Assembly: GCA_000149265.1 (NCBI GenBank)
Contig: CH002991.1
Coordinates: forward strand, 71,842 to 135,841
Length of the DNA: 64,000 bases
DNA from: Ciona savignyi
Lineage: Eukaryota; Chordata; Ascidiacea; Phlebobranchia; Cionidae
Direction of reading: 5' to 3'
Part shown: piece after piece, positions 36,701 to 48,880 of the stretch
Position numbering within the stretch: position 1 is the stretch's first letter
How the letters are laid out: the number at the start of each line of letters is the position of its first letter
The notes under the pieces: model-generated
Databases searched by the model: none
What the model was told of the DNA's origin: nothing
What the model saw: only the letters and a program-made list of their open reading frames with translations
Made by a program: the position numbers and the translations under genes

Positions 36701-37760
36701 ACAAGACCAAGAACCACTTTGACACACTACACATATGCAAGCAATGTCAATACACGTGTTTAAAACTTTCTGTTTTATCTTCATCAAACGTTCCCTTACT
36801 GATACTTTGTGCATGCCCCGAATCTTTTTTAACTTTCGGCGCCCCACTAAAGAAATCAACAATTTGCGCTACCTTGGCAAACCAACAGCATATTTGCCAA
36901 GGCAGAGTCCACAGACATGTTCATAAACTAACGGCATTTTACGCATTGTCACAATGAATAAGGTGTTTGCATTGCTACTTCTCTGTCACTAGATGTGTAA
37001 CTTGTTATACAATTCCCATATAGAGTCTCACAATTTGAGTCAGAGAACAAAATGAACCTACACAACCTTGCAACAGTGTTCGGGCCCACATTACTTCGCC
37101 CAGCTGAGGATAAATCTCCACAAGGGAATTCCGCTCTTGCCCTCAATGCTCTAAGGATGGATGTGCATTATCAGGTATGTCTGTAGGTAATCACAGTTTT
37201 TTTTAGTAAGCTGTGTTGGCAGCTATGGAATAATATTCGTTAGACTTGGTTAAGGATGCTAAATTGTAGAGGATGTTTATAAATAAGTTGTCTCCTAATG
37301 ACAGATGGATGTTTTGTTGTACTGCTTGGAGATCAATGAGATGATCGATTATGACGCAATGCTGAATCAAAGAAAGGAAGATTTAAAAGAAGAAAAGCAG
37401 CTTTCAAAAAGCCAGGATGATCTGACTTCCTCTGGCAATAAGCCATCAATGCCTCGATCAGTTACAGTGGGTAGTCTTGGCTCCGACAAAGAGGACATGG
37501 GTTTATTGGGGTCGTTCAAGCAGGCCAAGACCGGGAAAGTTCATTCAGATCAGGTTGTTCCGCCACCAGCATTCACACCGAAAGAAAGACGCCAGCACCA
37601 GTACGAAGAAATCTTTATTGATCCGCCAACTGCCAAACCATATATCAAGCCCGCAGTGAGCCGCAAACCAAGTTCAGACGCAATGGGACGAGGAAAACCT
37701 GTTCCAGCACCACGCAAGGCACCTAAGCCTGCCAAGCAGTCTGTCGTAACTGACCTGTAG
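24793..37760 (+). CDS. BCR: BCR/ABR orthologue, RhoGEF and RacGAP (27 exons)
   Basis: Cytoplasmic regulator of Rho-family GTPases with GEF and GAP activities. Exons: 24793-24978, 25132-25509, 25727-25927, 26132-26206, 26271-26429, 28913-29077, 29364-29547, 29952-30063, 30386-30497, 30805-30948, 31103-31288, 31543-31650, 31711-31765, 32062-32192, 32533-32676, 32795-32880, 33213-33298, 33488-33744, 34450-34596, 34726-34828, 34982-35202, 35342-35514, 35758-35897, 36066-36180, 36521-36646, 37024-37174, 37305-37760; phases close to about 1466 aa. Exon 1 is the N-terminal coiled coil found in BCR but not ABR, then [14 protein letters not shown] spans about 548-757, a PH domain broken by a charged insert 775-980, C2 985-1110 ([12 protein letters not shown]), and RhoGAP 1125-1320 with arginine finger R1167 in GIYRVSG and the motif [11 protein letters not shown]. 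It ends TDL, a class I PDZ ligand. Weak donors: 29078 and 35203. Confidence 0.93.
28406..28431. repeat. (TA)n microsatellite
   Basis: About 25 bases of uninterrupted TA dinucleotides in the 2.5-kb intron between BCR exons 5 and 6. Confidence 0.75.
29078..29281 (+). promoter_or_regulatory. Possible alternative 3' end of BCR
   Basis: If the weak donor at 29078 (GTTTGT) is not used, exon 6 runs on for two codons to TAA at 29084-29086. Three AATAAA poly(A) signals follow at 29202-29207, 29216-29221 and 29276-29281. This would give a roughly 390-aa product with the coiled coil but no DH, C2 or RhoGAP domain. Confidence 0.4.
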
Positions 37761-37856
37761 TGACCTACGATTCACCTGCCGTTGCTTGGTTGGATATTTA
37801 TAAATCGTTTTTATTCAAGGTGCAATAATTGCAACCCCTATTCGGTCATAAACGAA

Positions 37857-37862
37857 AATAAA
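37857..37862 (+). terminator. Poly(A) signal of the BCR gene
   Basis: AATAAA, 97 bases after the stop codon at 37758-37760, fits the 3' end of the main BCR transcript. Confidence 0.7.
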
Positions 37863-38134
37863 AAGCAATTACAGAGATTCCCACATGACTAAAATGTGCG
37901 AAAAAAATCTTAATTCCAGTTAAAACCACGGTACGTTGTGGTCTGGTACTCATTTTGTCGGTACTGACTGTTGGATCTTCTTTTTAACCTATTCTCTGTA
38001 TTTGTGTATATGCGTAATTTAACCAATGCCACCTAGTGCAGTTTTAATAAGAAATTGTATGTCTTTATTTCTATTTTTATCCCCTTTTTATTGGAGGACA
38101 TTGTGCAACCCTTAAGTATAATGTTTAATTGTTT

Positions 38135-38325
38135 NNNNNNNNNNNNNNNNNNNNNNNNNNNNNNNNNNNNNNNNNNNNNNNNNNNNNNNNNNNNNNNNNN
38201 NNNNNNNNNNNNNNNNNNNNNNNNNNNNNNNNNNNNNNNNNNNNNNNNNNNNNNNNNNNNNNNNNNNNNNNNNNNNNNNNNNNNNNNNNNNNNNNNNNNN
38301 NNNNNNNNNNNNNNNNNNNNNNNNN
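38135..38325. other. Assembly gap (run of N)
   Basis: 191 consecutive N. Open frames called across it are artefacts. Confidence 0.99.
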
Positions 38326-38796
38326 TGTTTTAATTCATCTTACAGGCAATTTTGTCTCTTAGCGCCGAATATCTTATATATATTGTGAATTGTGCCTGGC
38401 TTTCATGGTTACATGCGTGGGGCAGAATACCTACTTAAGTTCCAATGATGAAACACCCAGTGGAACGGAAGGGTGTGTTTTCCACACTCGTGGCGTCGTG
38501 CAAATATTCGACTTGTATAAACATTGGTACGCGTATTTCGCTTCGATAGTGTCGTTTTGATTATTATTATTATTGTATCTTTGTGAGTGTAACCTGCTGT
38601 CATTATTACTATCATGCTGTAATAAATTACTTTGCGATTATCTATATATAGCAGAATGTTCCAGTCAAATTACAATCATACTTAATTTTGGCAACTTTTT
38701 GTATAATATTTACGTCGTAGTTGGAGAGATAAAATTTCAATGAACATACAAAAAGATACCCCGTACCGCTAGTAACATATAATTAGGTTCATGGAA

Positions 38797-38935
38797 CAAG
38801 GTCTGGTGGAAAGGTTGAAGATTCGAAACTGGTCGCTAGCTAGTCGGTTGTATCGTTAGCCGGGATCTGATGATTGCACGTGTGTTTAACCCCTTGATTT
38901 CCCATTCACGGTAAATAAACATAAATGTCCTGTTC
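38797..38935 (+). repeat. SINE-like repeat, copy C
   Basis: A shortened copy with AGATTCGAAACTGGTCGCTAG (B box), CTAGTCGGTTGTATCG, then a deletion leading straight to GGGATCTGATGATTGC, GTGTGTTTAACCCC and TAAATAAACATAAATGTCC. Confidence 0.7.
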
Positions 38936-41900
38936 TATCCTAAACAATGCAATGCAGTTTATTTGTTCGATCAATAGAATATATAACATGTGTTTTTATA
39001 TACAAAAACAACCGCTATAAAAGTTGGTCATTATTTAACAAAATTAAAAGTTCAGAATACTTACAACAATTCAATTAAAAAGCAGATATAAAAGAGATCG
39101 AATAAAAATAGGATTAAACAAAAACAAGGATCTCTCTAGATGGCGTATAACCAATTAATGGACCTCTATGTACGTGCGGAAATAACATGTGGCCCTTTCT
39201 TAGTTATTGCATTTAAACAAGTGTTTTGAAACAAAGACGCTCTTACCACATATTTGTAGGATAAACATGCCTCTTTCGATGATAATGACCGGAAATGAAA
39301 ATCCGTACAATAATTAAATGACAGAGCTCGATAAAAAAATGCCTGAAATCCCTCTAGAATAGAAAGAAATTAAAAACTGGTAACAAACTTAAACAATTTA
39401 AGTTGTTTAACAGCTGACTAATCCGGTACATATTCTACATGTTGAGTTTGTTACCGGTTTCTATTTTATCACATATTTTACACGTAAAGTTGGTTACTGG
39501 TAACAATTTCTCGATGTATTACTTATTTACAACATTCCATCACCAGTTATATTTACATACTAAGTATTTTTTAGTAGCCTACATCTTAAGGGCGAATGTA
39601 CAGAAACAAATACAAGTTAAACTAGCAGGTTCAGTAACCAAAACACATGTCACTTGCTAAAAATGTCGGAATGGCTTTAACCGCATGTTCCTGTTTTTCA
39701 ATGTACTCAAATAAAAATATATAGAATACAATTTTATGTTTTCTGAATAATCGATCCTTCCCAATTTCTTAGTCGTAAAATTGAGCTATAATTTAAACAG
39801 AACAATTTTTGCGCCGAAAGTGTACATAACCTCGTTCTAATCGGTCATTGTTAATATCAATACCTTACAAATAGCTAGATCTTTACTCATTAGGCTAATA
39901 TTCCTTTGATTAAAATAAATATTCTACATTTTCAAACAGTATATATAATAACCAATTGCTTATTATGTTGTCTTATGCTAACATTTTGGCATTGCGCAAG
40001 ATTGTAAGACAGGCTATATGTCGTTAACCTTTTAAAGAAGTTTAGTTACCTGCAGATACATTCTAGAAAATAGAACGTTAAAACCGTTTCCCAGTATCAA
40101 TACCACCAAGCATTGGATATTAGTTAAACACATATTTTATTGTATCTCATACCATTTCATATTGTTCTATTCTATCATATTAAACACTAGATGGTGTCGA
40201 GGGTCTATCGTCTGTCATGCCTCACTTCTCAACCCATGAAAAATGAAACGATAATGGATTTTTTTGCAAAATATATTATTGACTACTAAATCATATTTCA
40301 CTTTATTCTATAGGGCAATAAATAAGCATTGGTGAGCCTTTAAACATTCTATCTGGACATTTGAACATTACATCACACTATGTAAGCACAACAACTTCTA
40401 TTCTCTAAAAAAGCTGAATCAATCACGAGGACCGCTGGGACGAAGTCAAACTGCTGTATTTCATCCTGATATTTTACATATTTTCTATACCTTTTCTATT
40501 TAACGCAGCCCGAGACGAACAGCTTAACTCAGCTCAATTCTACAAAAGAAATGACCGAATGTATAAATATCATTACATTACTGATTGCCAAGATAAACAT
40601 TGAAATAAATATTTTGCAAATTGTACCGATTTTATTTTATTACTTCATTTTCAAGTCCAGTATTGCGGTGAAATTATTAACAACGCAACGCGTGGAACAC
40701 TTACATCTCAGTGTGTTACAAATGATAACGGTAAGCCATTCCTCAAGGTAATCAAATTTAATAGGTGCATCCACGCCTATAACCTAAAGTTTTTTATCCG
40801 TATTCGGTTAAGGAAGTACATTTTCAGATTCCGGCAAATGTAGACATTGTTAGCTTATGTTTTTATTATAACAATGCTTATTTGTTAACACTTGGGGTAA
40901 ATAGTTTTTTTTCCAGTTTTATATATCAGCTAACAAACTTTTGGGGGGGGGGGCGGAAAAGCTTAAAATGATCTTCACTTTTTATTCTAGGGTCTGGCGA
41001 AAATTTTAAATTTTACACTGCACATCTTCTAAGTATAAGCTAACTTTGTAAAAAAATTAACCCGACTATGCAACTCATTCCTGTCCAAATTCATGTTACA
41101 AAAAATTTGGACCCGGTAAGAAAATAAAGAAAAGAAAAGGAACGGAAAAATCCAAATTCAGTTTTATTTTTAAGACATCCCCATAATTATGCTATGGTTA
41201 CTCTGACAAACACAATGCCCTAGATATCGATTGTTTATTCATGTACAAATTTTACGCCTTCTTAATATACTAATATTAAAAATTGATTGTATTGGCTTTA
41301 CTATTTTATTGACAATCATTTTATAAATAGTGTTTGTTCATATTTACAGTTGACTGGGGTACTTCAGTTTAATGGTTATTTTGATAACGCTTATTGCTTT
41401 TGTGGGTAAAGGTAGCGAAGTGTACTTGAATTTGAGACGACCTCGTTGCACCATGTAAACGATACATTTGATAAACAATATTTGGTGTCTGGGGTTAAAC
41501 AATTGTTCAAAAAGTAGGCAACGATTTGGGCAGAAAAAGGTGATTTTGTGTTCCCGACATGGGAAATTACTATCAGTGTTTCGTGTATCTCGCAGGAAAT
41601 TCCAATGACGGATTACATAAAGAAGACTGCTCGTCAGTCAGTGGGCATAACGGCGCGAGTTGGACCAAATTTGTTTTATATCTTATTCTTAATAGTTCCC
41701 CAAAAGATGACTGTGCAACAATTAATTAAAACAGGAAACTCGTATATATTAATGATTTCTGATTAGAATAAGTTACACAATAGTTTAACTGTTTTTCAAC
41801 AATCGACGGCTCTGGCTCCGTTGGCTTTGTTCCCATGTTTCGGTTCGACTGCGGCGTAGTAGCTGCAGCGTTCTCGTGTGAAAAATAAACCACAAACAGT

Positions 41901-42340
41901 CAGATCAGACGTCAAAATGGCCCGCATAATCCAAAACTAAAAACGGCGTTTTTTCGCATTTTATCATGATTAACAAAATAAACAAATCTAATTTTTCCAA
42001 AACACACAATAAAAAGAACGCGTGTATACACTTAGCTATAGTTGGCAACACACACATAAAAAATTAAAAGTTTATTTGGGTATGATGCACTACCTGATTT
42101 TAAGTTTAAAATATACCGTTTATAAATATTAAGCTTTATAAACTTAACTGGGAAGAATCTAAGGATAATGCGCTTACTTTAATTATTTTTTTCATTGTGC
42201 ACTATATGTAAATTTATTAAGGAAATTTTCACAGTAAATCACTCGAGAGAATGGATCACAATGTAACAGCGGCCAAAAGAGAAATTCGTAGTGAAATATT
42301 TTGCATCTTTGTAGCACGGGGGCACTTATAATCTGGAGGC
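38936..42340. other. Intergenic, no supported gene
   Basis: AT-rich. There is an imperfect inverted repeat around AACTGGTAACAAACTT (39376-39391) and GAGTTTGTTACCGGTTT (about 39443-39459), and a homopolymer of G near 40942-40953. No exons were recognised. Confidence 0.45.
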
Positions 42341-42541
42341 TTAGCGTTGCTAGAATTGCTCGAGCGGGAGTTGTTCTACTGCGGAAACCCAATCCGTAGC
42401 GTTAGCGTGCCCTGAAGTCGGCCCCGTGCTTATATATTTAAAAGACTGTGGGAACGAGGTCTGGGGTTATTCAGGGCAGCAAAAGGCCATCGCTTCGGCG
42501 CCATGGTTGCGGAAATCTCTCGAAAGTTCTGTAATTTATAA
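42341..42541 (+). promoter_or_regulatory. Promoter-like GC-rich patch with TATA box and short ORF
   Basis: A GC-richer patch in AT-rich DNA. TATATATTTAAAAG at 42431-42444 is TATA-like. About 60 bases further on, GGCGCCATGG gives a well-placed ATG (42503) opening a 12-codon frame that stops at 42541 unless it is spliced at TCT|GTAATT. It could be an unrecognised first exon or a non-coding promoter. No downstream exon was found. Confidence 0.3.
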
Positions 42542-45500
42542 ACTGACAATGTCTGGTTAATTTTCTAATTCAAAAAGATTGATTTCTGCACTTGCGTTTT
42601 ATACTTTCTTATAATGGAGTTTACATTACTTTATTAACGGGTATTTATTTATATTTGCATTACCGACCATGCTGTGTAAAAAATACCGCAATAAATGTTG
42701 AATTGGATATCTTAAAATCAATTTGAAAAACTATAAATATAACATATTATCAAAATGTTTGAAAATTACAGAACTTAAAAAATTATTATGGTAATTATTA
42801 GGGGCGAAAAATTATTATGGTAAAGTTAATTGTATAGTTCAATCATAAGCTGACCTTTAAAATAAAATTAACTTTTTTGTTTGTCATTGTGGGATACCGA
42901 AACTAGTATCAGCCAGTATAATTGGCGAGCTGTGGGTGTTCGGGAATTCCCCGGAAACTGATGTGAGTGCTTGCTTTGCATCACGAATCCAGACAAGGGT
43001 GAAATTATGATAAATGTTCCACGGTTTTCCGCATTTTACCAATGGTTTGGGTTCTCAACTATAATTTTTTTTTATTATCAACGTTTTAAATAAATATATG
43101 AAAAGTCTAATTCGTAAATAAAAAAATCACAAAATTTTCGCTGGTGAAATTCGCTTTAGTATATACAATTAACTAAAGAAAACTGAGTAAACGAAATAGT
43201 TATACAACCACATTAGTGACTACTTATATATGAGTCATTAAGGACTTAGTCGTCGACGTATATATGCCTCCATGAAACTTGAAGTGACCCATCTATTAAG
43301 TTACATTTTTACCGGTTTGTTGACTTAAGCGTTTCGCATGACGAGCTCCCACCATGATTTGCGGCCAAATGTAACGATGGAATTACTCTTCGCTAAATGT
43401 TTTAAGCCGGGTGGCCAGTTTTGTGTCTTTTATGATCAACACTTTATTGCAAATTATGAGAATAGCGCAATCCGAATACCTTTCAACACAACTGTTTTGT
43501 AAGACGAAATAATCAAACTTACACTCTAATGCCGTTAGGTGGCAGCATGGAGAAATACACCAGATATGAATCTCGGTTAGATTAAACCAACATAAAGAAA
43601 AACGTAAACAATTTTTTATATTAATATGCGTAATAAATAGATCCACTTGTAATTATTGGTATTTATGTACGGTGTAATGGACTACATAACATACAGCGGG
43701 ACTATGGACTATGGATTGAAATTTCGGCCTCCCAAGAGATAAAAGTTTTATAACCATATGAAACAGTATACAGCTGCTTCATAACTGCGAGGTGCTAGAC
43801 ACTTGCACTTCTGATGCGACCAGGCTGTATCAGACAGTTAGGTTGATGTATAGTTACAGTGAGTTGGCGACGAAATCAAGTGCCAGCAGCAGTGTGTACG
43901 CGGGTGGCATTTTGCGCGAGGTAACTTACACGGTGCAAGGGAAGCGCATCGTTCTTTAATTCGGTAAGTGTCTGGCATATCTTTCTATCGCTGCACTTAA
44001 TAGTCGGTCGTGCCAAACAAAACATACTGTCATTTTAAAGCATTCCCAGGACATTTGCCATTTTCTAGGCTGGTTTTTAGTTAGCTTTCTTTTTATATTA
44101 TATATACATAAAACTAAAATGTTTATATATATATATATGTGTGTGTGTGTGTATGTGTGTATGTGTAAGTACAAAGATACTTAAAATATTAAGTGAGAGA
44201 ATCGTATGTTAAGCCTACAGACGTGGTTCCCACATTTTTAATTGTACATTGCGACTTTGATGCAAATATTTACAACAAAAACATTGTGTTCAACATCGAA
44301 CCGGTGCGCAAGTCGTTTTTGTGATCGAAAATTGAGTAAACTAAACAATATGGCGAATTTAGCGCGAAGTCCATTTTAAAAGAATTTTGTGTGCTTTTTG
44401 TGGAAGCACACATTCGTTCTTCAGACATAAATAGTAGAAAAGTACAGTTCTTAAAATTTGGTAACATGAGACTCAAACCACTTAGGTAATCGCTTTTGCG
44501 TGCAGTTTTTAACCAATTCCTTAATTGCCCTCTTCGTTCTTGTTTGGATTTAACGAAACTTCGTTTCTAAAATTTCTACTAAAATTTCACGAAGTCAAAT
44601 AATTTTAGTATGACTAAGGTGCAGCCTTATTTGCCAATGATGCTACCTAACATTATTAGTCGACATAACGAATTTCGCTGAGCGGAGGTTTTTTCCTTCC
44701 TCACTTACACAATTATTTCTTTTTATTTTATGCTGCTTTTTAAGGAAAAATTAGTTCATCTGTAAATATAGAAACGCTGTGCTTAACATTGCATCGTACA
44801 TTTTATCGAATTGATATTATGGAAAACACAGATGTGGGCATTATTGAAATGCTGTATATTCATTCACGATAATTTGTAGCATCCCAGTATCGTCAAGATG
44901 ACGTTTAACACTTCAAAGAGTGGGTCGGGCGACAAAATCATTGTAAAATGTTGTAAGTAGAGCTTTGATGCGTCCGCTCTACAAACGTACTTAAGTTTGT
45001 TTATAGTAGAATCCAATACGTTCGAAATTGGCCTGAAATCTTCAGTAACTCGAAACCGGCAGCGACAGAGAAAATTACTGACAGGTTGGGAGATTTTACG
45101 GTGACCACACCATCGGCTAGCATCCATTCATCTGGTGAATAAACTATCCAGTATGTCAAACGAAAGTGGAACCAATTCGCCCTTAAAACCTATACCCAAA
45201 ATATATGTTGATAATGCACCGTGTTCTTGTCCATTTTAATTAGTATGTACTAGGACGTTCTTTTCTTCGAAATGCTGAACCTACCAGAATGTTTTCAATT
45301 GTTTTCCAATCATTTATGCTATTTTTAACGAAGGCTGTGTCATCGTTTAGCAGTTATTGTATCATTATCCATAGAGTGTATATTTGTTGTGTAAACCTTA
45401 GTTGGCGTATTAGCCGTAACAAAACAACTTGGGTTGTATCTTTTGTTGTTCGACATGCTTTGATTACAACGTAGAGATTACGATTCAATAGGAATAACTC

Positions 45501-48500
45501 CAGGTAAACTGGAACTGTTTTGAAAAATTTATACACCACATCGGTGGCCCGGTGTTATGAAATGGTCTTAAGATCACAGAACATTAACCCGGCTTTGTTT
45601 TGAAACAAACGGAACATTTACGTAATTTAGCGAGTTTCCGCACATTCTGGCGTACTTTTCGTCAACAAACCGCAACTAAAAGGATAATTCTTGCGGGTCA
45701 TCCTGTTTTCGTAAATCCAAGATTTAATAACAATTTTTTAGGGATACAATATCAATGACAATGCTCACAGGAGAATTGGTTGATTTACTTAATTAGATTT
45801 CAATCTTAAATTCACTGGAACAAAAAGATGCCATTTTAAGTTAGAATATCGTTGAACCTGCGTTGGAAATAATATACGATTCTCTTGTGACAGAAAGTTG
45901 TTCTTTTGGTTGCAGAAGTTGAACACATCGAATATTGACATAATAGAGTTTGACAAAAAGTCTTGCTGGTAGTGAAAAGAAAAGGTTTCACGTTTGGCCG
46001 TGGATTAGCGTTTTATTGTTTTTACAATAAAAACACAAGCTTCGAGGGCAAGCTGATAATCGTTACTTCCGGTGTGCGAATAAATAGGTATTTTTACACA
46101 ACTGACAATTTAGTAAGACTAAACTTCGCGAAAACGGGTTTTATAATATGTTTTAACTTGTACAAATTAGACGAACGGTTTGGTTGTAGATTGTGCTTGA
46201 AAAAGCGATTATTGCTTTATTTAAAAACGCAGTCACTTGAATGTGAATAGTGTTCATAGGCGATGGTGCCTTCTTCAGATTAATCGTAATCGCGTATTGG
46301 GTTACTGCTATCGGAAAATGACGGACACGAAAATTGGTAGTTTATCTGAAGATCAGACCGTAATCGAAAATTAATGGCGGCTGTAGCGGAGTTAGTTGGT
46401 GGCTGCCGCAATGATCGACTCGATGAATATTTTGTGTTACCTCATGTAAATGTCGTGTTAACCTAGCCACTTACAACGATTATTAAGAAAAAATGCTAAC
46501 GATTTAAGGTATAGCGGGAAGTGGTTTCATCGCATTATCTTTTTTATGAATTCACAAACAACACAAATTACTGGTTTCTGGTTTGCAGAGACCACGCATA
46601 GCTGAAGTATATTCTTTCAGAGCTTAATGATTCTTCCATAGCAATAATGGGTGAGATTAAATCTATCTATTGTAGCAGCTCGACAAGTTGAAATGCGCTC
46701 ACCTACAGTGTTAACGGAAGCAAGAAATAAATCTATTTACATTTTCAACTCCTATTAGAATAATTGTCCTAATTGAGAAATATAACTAATTTTACGGCAG
46801 CCATGAAACATGACAAAATATTAAGATATACTTTAAAATTAAAGTGTGCTATTGATGCCAAGAACCAACGGTTGAAATATCCCCCGGGAAAATATTTCAC
46901 TTTAAGACAACTCTATACTGAACTCATTTCACATGGGATTAAAAGAATGTAGCTAACTGTAACTTAAAGTAAAATGGCCTAAATTGCATCATCATGCCGT
47001 CCATGAACCTTTGATATCTTTTTTTTTAATAAAACCGTTCAAAAATGTAATACCATTTTACAGGAGTGATTTCGCTTCCGCAGTAAAGTTGTCTCACGTG
47101 CATTATTTACTTTCGCTAAAGTTTTTTTGTTACCCGTTTTCTGGGAACTTTTGTAACTAGGGATTTCCGAGGGGTTTTAAGTTTCTTTTACAAGTTTTGG
47201 TACTTAGCTTTTTTGTAATTTATCTTTGTGTGATTCGTTAAAACACCCTTTCTAAAGTACTGCTTAATGCCAAACAATTATTTAGTTTTGTTTTGGCTAA
47301 GCGATTCATTAGATCTAACCGCTTTTCGCAACTTTTGCTACTAATAATGTTTATCTGGAAGATCAAAGGGTGGTAGGTGTCATCGAAATAAGTAATAAAA
47401 GTTGTCACTTTAATTCTAAACCAAAACAAGTTATATTGTTCTGCTGCCTGAAAAAAGAGAGACATTATTTTGTTTGATGTGAATATCGACCAGTGAAATA
47501 CGATATTGCTGCCTTTGATGTCCTTACCACGTATCTGTGGGCTTTGAAATTAAGTTGAAGCAATTTGTTTATGATTCTATGCTTTGCGATTGATGCCGTA
47601 CCACTGGTTATAAACTGTAAGCGAGACGTAAATATTTTGCAAATAAAGAGATGTCCATCACCTGTTTTCATTTATCCCATCGTGGGGTTGGTAACGGAAG
47701 TTATCAGCTTGGCGTATGGAGGGCGTCACGTCGTACCATTCGAATTGAACCCAAATCGTATAAGATTAGTTTAGTTTTTGACACTAATACGTCACACTCG
47801 GTTGGCATTGACAACCATTCCAAGACGTAATCATGTGCGTGTCACGGATGAGTAAGAAAGGGGACAGGCGAAAAGTGGATTGGAGGATTATGAGTCATAA
47901 ATACAGTGACAAGGTGTTAAACTAAGAAACAATCTAAAAGTCCAAAAGGTGTTGTGATTCGAAATTATGGAATGGTAGAACAATAGTTGCAGAGAACATT
48001 ACTGTAGTTTAAAAAATTCCCTCAGGGTACTTTTCCATTTTGCACAAAAAGTAACTGGTGTTCAATTTAGGCGTACACTTAACGGTTAGTCAGGAAATGA
48101 AAACCAAATGTTTAACTTGTATTTACAGCATTCGGATCGTTGATGGTTATACACTTTGTGAGCTATAATGTGGTTAACCTGGTAATGTAAATGCGTTGAG
48201 TCAACAGGGAATTGTAAGGTTAATGCAAAGTAGAATATTTTTAACGGGCAGCATATATCATCTTGTTTTCCCCATTGAAATGGCTTATTATCATGATGAC
48301 AATATAGTCGCCCAACGTAAGCAACCCGCCATATTACAAAATTGCATTAGATATAAAAAAATCTAGCAGCACGCCGAAAATGCCTGAAATTAAAACGGGC
48401 CGCATATTGATAAACTGTAAAAAGAAACCAAGTTTACTAAGTTTATACGGTGTGTGGCCGTGAAAAGAAATTGCCGGAGCATAACGTAAGGCCGTTTACT

Positions 48501-48510
48501 TTGATGAATC
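42542..48510. other. Intergenic, no supported gene
   Basis: Long AT-rich stretch with scattered GC-richer patches (43840-43930, 46370-46440). The open frames here are under 100 codons with no family resemblance. A TA/TG microsatellite is listed separately. Confidence 0.4.
44122..44166. repeat. TA/TG compound microsatellite
   Basis: Alternating TA followed by TG dinucleotides, with TATG interruptions. Confidence 0.8.
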
Positions 48511-48519
48511 ACACTAATT

Positions 48520-48880
48520 AGGGCTACGTGGGAACCAGGGGTGGGTAGAGACAAGCCGGTGGGAAAATAATTTGTCTTCACGACCCAACGCCCCCGATAA
48601 GGAAGATAAAAGAAGAGTTGCCCCTGCTTGCTGCTCGCTAGCAAAAAAAGATCGACACTCGCGCCATAAATGGAACCAGACGGAAGGTTTTGCCTGTCTG
48701 TAATCCCCGTTAAATTTTGACACCAAAGCGGTGAATGATACTGCAGATAATTGATCGCCGATGCAAGTATGAACATCTTGCCATATAGCTAACTTTTCAT
48801 CTATATCAGCTTATGTGTAATGGAATTACTAAGGTATAAAGTTGTAGTCAGCGGCTTTGTGGTCTGGAAAGATAAGTTTT
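48520..48880. promoter_or_regulatory. GATA/ETS site cluster upstream of Six1/2
   Basis: GATAAGGAAGATAAAAG at 48596-48612 places two GATA sites around an ETS core GGAA. ACGGAAGG lies near 48679, and GGAAAGATAAG at 48866-48876 again joins ETS and GATA. The patch is GC-richer than its surroundings and lies about 2 kb before the Six1/2 start codon. Clusters of this type act as FGF-responsive enhancers in ascidian ectoderm (Otx a-element), so this is a candidate enhancer by analogy only. Confidence 0.3.

Noticed and set aside
38055-38362. Frames running through the N run
   Set aside because: Made of undetermined bases; an artefact of the assembly gap.
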